Origin: Streptococcus sp. Marseille-Q0941
GTDB lineage: Bacteria > Bacillota > Bacilli > Lactobacillales > Streptococcaceae
Length of the DNA: 64,000 nucleotides
Reading direction: 5' to 3'
Assembly (NCBI RefSeq): GCF_943736975.1
Contig: NZ_CALSFO010000001.1
Span: 62,001-126,000, forward strand
A program made the position numbers and the translations under genes. Every line of letters begins with the position of its first letter. Within the stretch, counting starts at the first letter, position 1. Shown here piece after piece: positions 58,807 through 64,000 of the stretch. The notes under the pieces were generated by a model. That model was given only the letters and a program-made list of their open reading frames with translations, did not search any database and was not told the origin of the DNA.

Positions 58807-59157
58807 ATGGCAAATCATTTCCGTACGGATCGTGTGGGCATGGAAATCAAGCGTGAAGTTAATGAGATTTTGCAAAAGAAAGTCCGTGATCCGCGTGTCC
58901 AAGGTGTGACCATCACAGATGTTCAGATGCTGGGTGACTTGTCTGTAGCCAAGGTTTACTACACTATTTTGAGTAATCTTGCATCAGATAATCAAAAAGC
59001 TCAAATTGGGCTTGAAAAAGCAACTGGGACTATCAAACGTGAGCTTGGTCGCAATTTGAAATTGTATAAAATTCCAGACTTAACTTTTGTCAAAGACGAA
59101 TCCATCGAATATGGAAATAAGATTGACGAAATGTTACGCAATCTGGATAAAAACTAA
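58807..59157 (+). CDS. rbfA: Ribosome-binding factor A
   Basis: 116 residues from ATG 58807 ([20 protein letters not shown]), after GAGAAAGGA; the in-frame codon at 58780 is upstream of that site. KH-like 30S maturation factor: [28 protein letters not shown], and [21 protein letters not shown]. Last gene of the rimP-infB operon, closed by a terminator. Confidence 0.96.
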   Translation: MANHFRTDRVGMEIKREVNEILQKKVRDPRVQGVTITDVQMLGDLSVAKVYYTILSNLASDNQKAQIGLEKATGTIKRELGRNLKLYKIPDLTFVKDESIEYGNKIDEMLRNLDKN

Positions 59158-59184
59158 GAAAAAGAGGGATTCCCCTCTTTTTTG
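59158..59184 (+). terminator. Terminator after rbfA
   Basis: AAAGAGGG / CCCTCTTT hairpin and T run. Confidence 0.85.
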
Positions 59185-59305
59185 TTACTTTAAACATGGT
59201 GATAGATTAATTAGTTGCCCTTCTTAAAAGTCAGTTAAAAAAATGTATAAATCTCTAATAGTATGATATGATAAAGCTTAACTTGAATATAAAATGGAGA
59301 TATAG

Positions 59306-60085
59306 ATGGCTAAACAAGATATAGCTATAAAAGTTTTACAACAAGTTGTAAAGCTTCCTGTCGTAAAAGTAAATAGAGAAAAATTTTTAGTTGAGAAGTT
59401 CTCTAAAGAATTAGATAAGAAGGATATTGCCAAATTGTTAGAACAAGGTCCTCCTTCATTACTATCCCAGGAAACCTTAGATAGGATAGCCAGGTCCTGC
59501 ATAAAGGATAATGTTTTACGAGCGAGTGGGACCTCTGTTCTGGCAGGTTTACCTGGAGGTATTCTAATGGCTCTAACTATTCCAACGGATGTAGCTCAGT
59601 TTTATGCTTTTTCCTTGAAATTAGCCCAAGAATTGGGATATATTTATGGATTCGATGATCTTTGGGCATCAAGAAATGACTTGAGTGAAGAAGCTAAAAA
59701 CACACTATTACTTTATCTAGGGGTCATGCTTGGGGTAAACGGAGCAGGCGCCTTGCTTCGTTCTAGTGGTGTTACAGTCGCTAAACATGTAATGACCACA
59801 GTACCTCAGAAAGCCGTAGCCAAGGCTGGCTGGTACCCTATTTTAAAAAAGGTTATGAAAATTTTTGGTGTTAATCTGACAAAAGGAGGTTTAGCCAAAG
59901 GAATGGGGAAAGTGATTCCTATCCTAGGTGGCGTTATTTCTGGTGGCTTAACTTTTGCGACTATGAAGCCGATGGGGGAAAGATTGCAACAGGAATTGTC
60001 CAAACTAGTCAACTACAATGAAGTTCAATATCAAAAAGACGTTGATATTATCCGAAAAGAAGCTGAAATCATCGAAGGAGAGTAA
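59306..60085 (+). CDS. Uncharacterised protein, EcsC-like by pattern
   Basis: 259 residues. No signal peptide. Gly/Ala-rich hydrophobic stretches (ASGTSVLAGLPGGILMALTI, near 72-91; LLLYLGVMLGVNGAGALL, near 131-148; VIPILGGVISGGLTFATM) suggest membrane association. The segment LPGGILMALTIPTDVAQFYA and the nearby LAQELGYIYGFDD recall the EcsC family, but I am not certain. GGAG precedes the ATG. A 60-residue gene follows with two bases between. Function unknown. Confidence 0.7.
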   Translation: MAKQDIAIKVLQQVVKLPVVKVNREKFLVEKFSKELDKKDIAKLLEQGPPSLLSQETLDRIARSCIKDNVLRASGTSVLAGLPGGILMALTIPTDVAQFYAFSLKLAQELGYIYGFDDLWASRNDLSEEAKNTLLLYLGVMLGVNGAGALLRSSGVTVAKHVMTTVPQKAVAKAGWYPILKKVMKIFGVNLTKGGLAKGMGKVIPILGGVISGGLTFATMKPMGERLQQELSKLVNYNEVQYQKDVDIIRKEAEIIEGE

Positions 60086-60086
60086 T

Positions 60087-60269
60087 ATGGGGCTCATAAA
60101 AATGTTAGCTAAAACTTACGGGAATTACTTTTTTACGATGCAGGGTTTAAAAGTGATGAAAACAATGAAAAAAGATGACAATCTTGTTGTTGGTTTAGGA
60201 AAGTTATTTCTTGTAGATAAGCTTATGGATACAGCTACTTGGTTAATGAAGCCGGAGGATAAAGAATGA
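60087..60269 (+). CDS. Small protein, 60 residues, unknown
   Basis: ATG 60087 (MGLIKMLAKTYGNYFF), two bases after the stop of the upstream gene and behind GAAGGAGAG, so surely translated with it; the longer in-frame version overlaps the upstream gene and lacks a site. Amphipathic and basic, with DNLVVGLGKLFLVDKLMDTA. No family recognised. Two hairpins follow. Confidence 0.65.
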   Translation: MGLIKMLAKTYGNYFFTMQGLKVMKTMKKDDNLVVGLGKLFLVDKLMDTATWLMKPEDKE

Positions 60270-60291
60270 TTCTTTCGTTAAAAGAATCATT
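60265..60291 (+). terminator. Hairpin over the stop codon of the small gene
   Basis: AATGATTCTTT / AAAGAATCATT with loop CGTTA, followed by TTAAAG. Confidence 0.6.
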
Positions 60292-60309
60292 TTAAAGAAA
60301 AATGAAAGA

Positions 60310-60340
60310 AACTAGCAGGAACTCTTCTGCTAGTTTTTTA
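60310..60340 (+). terminator. Terminator before the DUF1858 operon
   Basis: AACTAGCAG / CTGCTAGTT hairpin, then TTTTTAATC. Confidence 0.85.
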
Positions 60341-60353
60341 ATCTCTTCCCATA

Positions 60354-60362
60354 TGGTATAAT
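60354..60362 (+). promoter_or_regulatory. Extended -10 promoter of DUF1858/DUF438 operon
   Basis: TGGTATAAT, upstream of the BOX repeat, which therefore lies in the transcribed leader. Confidence 0.55.
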
Positions 60363-60381
60363 ATAAGCAGTAAAATCATTT

Positions 60382-60487
60382 TATACTCAATGAAAATCAA
60401 AGAGCAAACTAGGAAGCTAGCCGCAGGCTGTACTTGAGTACGGTAAGGCAACGCTGACGTGGTTTGAAGAGATTTTTGAAGAGTATT
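60382..60487 (+). repeat. BOX-type repeat in the DUF1858 leader
   Basis: TATACTCAATGAAAATC at one end and GATTTTTGAAGAGTATTA at the other, with ACGGTAAGGCAACGCTGACG close to the BOX-A primer sequence known from pneumococcus. Opposite orientation to 17041-17157. Confidence 0.8.
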
Positions 60488-60508
60488 AGAACATACATGG
60501 AGGTCGTC

Positions 60509-60742
60509 ATGGATAATATCATCGATGTGTCAATTCCCGTTGCAGAAGTGGTGGACAAGCATCCAGAAGTCTTGGAAATTCTAGTAGAGCTCGGTTTTAA
60601 ACCACTTGCTAATCCCTTGATGCGCAACACAGTCGGTCGCAAGGTATCTCTCAAACAGGGTTCGAAGCTTGAAGGAACTCCTATGGACAAGATTGTCCGC
60701 ACACTGGAAGCGAATGGTTACGAAGTGATTGGATTAGACTAA
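60509..60742 (+). CDS. DUF1858 domain protein
   Basis: 77 residues from ATG 60509 (MDNIIDVSIPVAEVVDKHPE), five bases after GGAGG; ATG 60497 includes that site and is rejected. DUF1858 is the small helical domain found at the N terminus of the Fe-S repair protein ScdA/RIC. Here it is a separate gene fused by overlap (TAATG) to a DUF438/hemerythrin gene, so the two probably act together, perhaps in nitric oxide or redox sensing or repair. Confidence 0.88.
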   Translation: MDNIIDVSIPVAEVVDKHPEVLEILVELGFKPLANPLMRNTVGRKVSLKQGSKLEGTPMDKIVRTLEANGYEVIGLD

Positions 60743-62076
60743 TGGCAGATGAACGGATTCATATCTTACGGGATATTTTGTTAGAATTGCACAATGGTGC
60801 CTCTCCTGAGTCAGTTCAGGAGCGTTTTGATGCGACCTTTACGGGTGTTTCGGCCATCGAGATTTCCCTCATGGAGCATGAGCTGATGAACTCAGACTCA
60901 GGTGTCACCTTTGAAGATGTCATGGAGCTCTGTGATGTCCATGCTAATCTTTTTAAAAACGCTGTTAAGGGTGTCGAAGTAGAGGATACTGAGCATCCTG
61001 GCCACCCCGTTCGCGTCTTCAAGGATGAAAATCTGGCTCTCCGTGCTGCCTTGATTCGCATTCGGAGACTGTTAGATACCTATGAGTCTATGGAAGACGA
61101 GGAAATGCTGGCAGAGATGCGCAAAGGCTTGGTCCGTCAAATGGGGCTTTTGGGGCAATTTGACATTCACTACCAGCGCAAGGAAGAGCTTTTCTTTCCT
61201 ATCATGGAGCGCTATGGACACGATTCACCTCCCAAAGTTATGTGGGGAGTGGATGACCAGATTAGGGAACTCTTTCAAACAGCTCTAGCTACAGCAAAGT
61301 CACTACCTGAAGTGTCGATTAGCAGTGTAAAAGAAGCTTTTGAAGCTTTTGCGACAGAGTTTGAAAGTATGATTTTTAAGGAAGAATCCATCCTCCTCAT
61401 GATTCTCCTTGAGTCCTTTACTCAGGATGACTGGCTTCAGATTGCGGAGGAGAGCGATGCCTACGGCTATGCCATCATCCGTCCGTCTGAGAAATGGATT
61501 CCAGAACGTCAAACCTTCGTTGAGGAAAACAGTGTAGAAGAACCAACTCAGTCAGAAACTGTAGATGGCCAAGTCCGACAAGTGATTGATACGCCAGAAG
61601 GTCAGTTCACCATCACCTTTACCCCAAAGGAAAAGGAAACAGTCCATGACCGTCATAGCCAACAGGCTTTTGGCAATGGCTATCTTTCGGTCGAGCAGGC
61701 TAATCTCATTCTCAATCACCTCCCTATGGAGATTACGTTCGTCAATAAAGACGATATTTTCCAGTATTACAACGACAATACACCAGCTGACGAGATGATT
61801 TTCAAGCGAACACCGTCCCAAGTCGGGCGCAATGTCGAGCTTTGTCATCCGCCCAAGTACCTAGAAAAGGTGAAGGCCGTTATGAAAGGTCTTCGTGAAG
61901 GGGTCAAGGACAAGTACGAGATGTGGTTTAAATCCGAATCACGTGGAAAGTTTGTCCATGTTACTTATGCTGCAGTCCATGATGAAAACGGGGAATTCCA
62001 AGGTGTATTGGAATATGTTCAGGACATTCAACCCTACCGTGAGATTGATACAGATTACTATCGCGGAATAGAATAA
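60742..62076 (+). CDS. DUF438 / hemerythrin / PAS protein
   Basis: 444 residues, its ATG sharing one base with the upstream stop. N-terminal DUF438 (1-70, HILRDILLELHNGASPESVQ). Then a hemerythrin-like four-helix region (about 85-240), with HPGHPVRVFKDEN, FDIHYQRKEELFFPIMERYG and FESMIFKEESILLMILLE. A C-terminal PAS domain (about 310-440) includes PMEITFVNKDDIFQYYND and VGRNVELCHPPKYLEKV. Probable non-haem di-iron protein for oxygen or NO sensing or Fe-S repair, cytoplasmic. Ligand not shown. Confidence 0.88.
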   Translation: MADERIHILRDILLELHNGASPESVQERFDATFTGVSAIEISLMEHELMNSDSGVTFEDVMELCDVHANLFKNAVKGVEVEDTEHPGHPVRVFKDENLALRAALIRIRRLLDTYESMEDEEMLAEMRKGLVRQMGLLGQFDIHYQRKEELFFPIMERYGHDSPPKVMWGVDDQIRELFQTALATAKSLPEVSISSVKEAFEAFATEFESMIFKEESILLMILLESFTQDDWLQIAEESDAYGYAIIRPSEKWIPERQTFVEENSVEEPTQSETVDGQVRQVIDTPEGQFTITFTPKEKETVHDRHSQQAFGNGYLSVEQANLILNHLPMEITFVNKDDIFQYYNDNTPADEMIFKRTPSQVGRNVELCHPPKYLEKVKAVMKGLREGVKDKYEMWFKSESRGKFVHVTYAAVHDENGEFQGVLEYVQDIQPYREIDTDYYRGIE

Positions 62077-62085
62077 GGAGAGACA

Positions 62086-62340
62086 ATGAGTTACGAACAA
62101 GAGTTTATGAAAGAATTTGAAGCCTGGGTCAATACCCAAATCATGATTAACGATATGGCACACAAGGAAAGTCAAAAGGTCTATGAAGAAGATCAAGATG
62201 ATCGAGCTAAAGATGCCATGATTCGCTACGAGAGTCGTTTAGATGCCTACCAATTCTTACTTGGAAAATTTGAAAACTTTAAGGCAGGCAAGGGATTCCA
62301 TGATTTACCAGAAGGCTTGTTTGGTGAGAGAAACTATTAA
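62086..62340 (+). CDS. DUF1912 family small protein
   Basis: 84 residues, MSYEQEFMKEFEAWVNTQIM, acidic and helical, ending LPEGLFGERNY. Matches the streptococcal DUF1912 family as I recall it; function unknown. AAGGAGAG precedes the ATG, nine bases after the DUF438 stop, so same transcript. Terminator after. Confidence 0.8.
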   Translation: MSYEQEFMKEFEAWVNTQIMINDMAHKESQKVYEEDQDDRAKDAMIRYESRLDAYQFLLGKFENFKAGKGFHDLPEGLFGERNY

Positions 62341-62354
62341 TGTTTAGAAATTAG

Positions 62355-62380
62355 AAAGGGGAGTGGGACTCCCTTTTTCA
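62355..62380 (+). terminator. Terminator after DUF1912 gene
   Basis: AAAGGGGAGT / ACTCCCTTTTT hairpin, loop GGG, T run. Confidence 0.85.
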
Positions 62381-62409
62381 TTGTTCCTTGAATCTTTTTG
62401 TGTTACAAT
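62381..62409 (+). promoter_or_regulatory. Promoter of DUF4651 gene, leaderless
   Basis: TTGTTC (62381-62386), 17 bases, TGTTACAAT extended -10 (TACAAT 62404-62409). The ATG at 62416 is seven bases after the -10, where transcription should begin. Confidence 0.6.
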
Positions 62410-62415
62410 GTTAGC

Positions 62416-62706
62416 ATGAAAACGAAAAATATTATTAAAACAGGTTTGGTCGTGGCAGGACTTGGAGCCCTTGCCTTTGGAGCTAAGAAAGTGGCTGATG
62501 ACCACAAACTTATGAAGACGCAGGAAGAGTTAACTGCCATTGTGCGTGACTACTTCTCAGAAATGGGTGAGATTGGTACTCTTTATGTCCAAGTGTACGA
62601 AAGCAGTCTAGAACGTCTTGTCGGTGGTGTTATTTTTGAAGATGGTCGTCACTATACCTTTGTCTACGAAGATGAAGATCTCATCTATGAGGAGGAAGTG
62701 TTATGA
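62416..62706 (+). CDS. DUF4651-like small membrane protein
   Basis: 96 residues from ATG 62416 (MKTKNIIKTGLVVAGLG); the earlier in-frame TTG lies upstream of the -10. One N-terminal hydrophobic helix (about 8-22), then an acidic domain with YVQVYESSLERLVGG and FVYEDEDLIYEEEV. Family name from memory (DUF4651). It overlaps the thioredoxin-like gene by four bases (ATGA), so the two are coupled; the mRNA looks leaderless. Confidence 0.75.
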   Translation: MKTKNIIKTGLVVAGLGALAFGAKKVADDHKLMKTQEELTAIVRDYFSEMGEIGTLYVQVYESSLERLVGGVIFEDGRHYTFVYEDEDLIYEEEVL

Positions 62707-63020
62707 TTTCTCCGAACAGTTTAGAAGAATTAGCGAATTTAGTAGAGCAGGATAGCAAGAAGGTCTTCCTTTTTGTTGCGGATTGGTGTGGCGACTGCCG
62801 CTATATCTACCCCGCCTTACCAGAGATTGAAGAAGCAAATCCAGAGTTTACGTTTATACGGGTCGACCGTGATGACTACGTGGAACTTGCGAAACTTTGG
62901 GATGTATACGGAATTCCAAGTCTTGTTGTTTTAGACAAGGACAAGGAGATTGGACGTTTTGTCAATCGTGAACGCAAAACAAAGACTCAAATCAATAACT
63001 TTTTAGCAGAACTGAAATAG
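62703..63020 (+). CDS. Thioredoxin-like protein with WCGDC active site
   Basis: 105 residues, thioredoxin fold. Active site W28-C29-G-D-C32 instead of WCGPC; the cis-Pro loop is YGIPSLVV. An Asp in the dipeptide shifts redox potential in related proteins. No signal peptide, so cytoplasmic. Coupled to the small membrane protein upstream, followed by ytpR after eight bases. Its redox partner is unknown. Confidence 0.92.
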   Translation: MISPNSLEELANLVEQDSKKVFLFVADWCGDCRYIYPALPEIEEANPEFTFIRVDRDDYVELAKLWDVYGIPSLVVLDKDKEIGRFVNRERKTKTQINNFLAELK

Positions 63021-63028
63021 GAGAAAAA

Positions 63029-63655
63029 ATGATTTTTACATATAATAAAGAACATGTCGGTGATGTCCTTATGATCATAGTGAAAAACAGTGGCGATGCC
63101 AAACTAGATGTAGAACGTAAAGGCAATGTGGCGCGTGTTTTCCTAAAGGAAACTGGTCAAACTGTCGCTTGGAATATCTTTGAGGTTTCTAGCTTATTTG
63201 AGATTGAGAATCGCGGGCAAGTCTTTTTAACTGACGAGCAAGTAGCACGTTTGAACCAAGAATTGCAGGCAGAAGGTTTTACAGAAGAAATCATCAATGA
63301 CAAGGAACCTAAGTTTGTTGTCGGTGAGATTGTAGAGATGGTTGAGCATCCAGATAGTGACCACCTCAATATCTGCCAAGTTGCTATTGGAAACGACAAA
63401 ACAGTACAAATTGTTGCAGGTGCTCCCAATGCACGTGTTGGCTTGAAAACCATTGTAGCTCTTCCTGGTGCTATGATGCCAAAAGGCAATCTCATTTTTC
63501 CAGGCGAACTTCGTGGGGAAAAGAGTTTTGGGATGATGTGCAGTCCTCGTGAACTTGCCTTGCCAAATGCTCCACAAAAACGTGGTGTTATTGAATTGTC
63601 AGACGACCAGGTAGTTGGAACACCCTTTGATCCAGTTAAGCACTGGACTACTTAA
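63029..63655 (+). CDS. ytpR: YtpR family tRNA-binding domain protein
   Basis: 208 residues. N-terminal DUF4479 (about 1-90, FTYNKEHVGDVLMIIV), then a tRNA-binding OB fold as in the PheRS beta N terminus and Arc1p: VGEIVEMVEHPDSDHLNICQ, VAGAPNARVGLKTIVALPGA, GMMCSPRELAL. Free-standing form; role probably in tRNA binding or trans-editing, not proven. AGGAGAAAA before the ATG. Confidence 0.9.
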   Translation: MIFTYNKEHVGDVLMIIVKNSGDAKLDVERKGNVARVFLKETGQTVAWNIFEVSSLFEIENRGQVFLTDEQVARLNQELQAEGFTEEIINDKEPKFVVGEIVEMVEHPDSDHLNICQVAIGNDKTVQIVAGAPNARVGLKTIVALPGAMMPKGNLIFPGELRGEKSFGMMCSPRELALPNAPQKRGVIELSDDQVVGTPFDPVKHWTT

Positions 63656-63696
63656 GAAGTTGCAAGTATCTGTCGTAATAGATGGAAGGAAATGAT

Positions 63697-64000
63697 ATGG
63701 CCAAAAATGTAGTCATCACAGGTGCAACATCAGGTATTGGTGAAGCCATTGCGCGTGCTTATCTAAAAGAAGGTGAGAATGTCGTTCTTACAGGACGCCG
63801 AACAGAAAGACTCGAAGCCCTAAAAAATGAGTTTTCAGAAGCCTTTCCAAATCAAAAAGTCTGGACCTTCCCGTTAGATGTAACAGATATGAGCATGGTA
63901 AAGACCGTTTGTTTAGAAATTCTAGAAACTGTAGGTCAGATTGATATCTTGGTCAATAACGCCGGACTTGCTCTCGGACTGTCGCCTTATCAGAATTACG
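63697..64000 (+). CDS. Short-chain dehydrogenase/reductase, 3' end outside window
   Basis: The first 101 residues only. ATG 63697 after GGAAGGA. Rossmann motif VVITGATSGIGEAIARAY (TGxxxGIG) at about 5-22, GRRTERLEALKNE (NADP-type Arg), LDVTDMSMV, and LVNNAG (NNAG motif) near residue 89. The Ser-Tyr-Lys catalytic residues lie beyond the window. Resembles YdfG-type serine/3-hydroxy acid dehydrogenases; substrate open. Confidence 0.92.
   Translation, partial: MAKNVVITGATSGIGEAIARAYLKEGENVVLTGRRTERLEALKNEFSEAFPNQKVWTFPLDVTDMSMVKTVCLEILETVGQIDILVNNAGLALGLSPYQNY

Overview
The window looks like chromosomal DNA of a mitis-group Streptococcus (S. mitis / oralis / infantis / pneumoniae relatives). The evidence is low GC, strong AGGAGG ribosome sites, a YSIRK/LPXTG surface endoglycosidase (EndoD), the fused folB-folK gene, PBP2x, CcrZ, RNase J2 and two BOX-type repeats. 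The species cannot be fixed from this stretch alone, and gene order differs in places from what I recall of S. pneumoniae.

Layout. 1-5.9 kb: truncated Na/phosphate cotransporter on the minus strand, then endoD behind a promoter with a CcpA (cre) site. 6.1-12.4 kb: the accessory highlight, a 1049-residue secreted multidomain protein translationally coupled to six tandem paralogous single-pass membrane proteins. I read this as a secreted toxin with a stack of immunity proteins (TelC/TipC-like by recollection; unproven). 12.7-18.0 kb: pgk and the folate cluster folP-folC-folE-folBK. 18.0-24.8 kb: DUF960 protein, ccpA, asparaginase, a HAD-MazG fusion, universal stress protein, metallophosphoesterase, Rrf2 regulator, methyltransferase. 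25-31.7 kb: recJ, a LysM-CHAP protein, rnjB, estA, a membrane matrixin. 31.8-38.2 kb: uvrC and the division/wall cluster rsmH-ftsL-pbpX-mraY. 38.3-42.4 kb: an aromatic-acid-exporter-like protein, glnR-glnA, and a PadR regulator with two DUF2812 proteins. 42.4-48.6 kb: heat-shock cluster hrcA-grpE-dnaK-(DJ-1 protein)-dnaJ under two CIRCE operators, with structured repeats between the genes. 48.7-53.4 kb: small membrane proteins, HIT protein, an Ecs-like ABC transporter, ccrZ-trmB. 53.5-59.2 kb: rimP-nusA-ylxR-ylxQ-infB-rbfA. 59.3-64 kb: small unknowns, a DUF1858/DUF438 pair, thioredoxin-like and YtpR proteins, and the start of a short-chain dehydrogenase.

Regulatory signals seen directly: cre-like sites before endoD and over the -35 of ccpA, a GlnR box before glnR, two CIRCE elements before hrcA, direct repeats over the padR promoter, and many extended -10 promoters. 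In two or three cases the -10 lies so close to the start codon that the mRNA should be leaderless or nearly so.

Besides the toxin/immunity array, the most interesting non-coding signals are three families of structured intergenic repeats. One family (three copies in the dnaK-dnaJ interval) keeps its helices while the paired sequences change on both sides.
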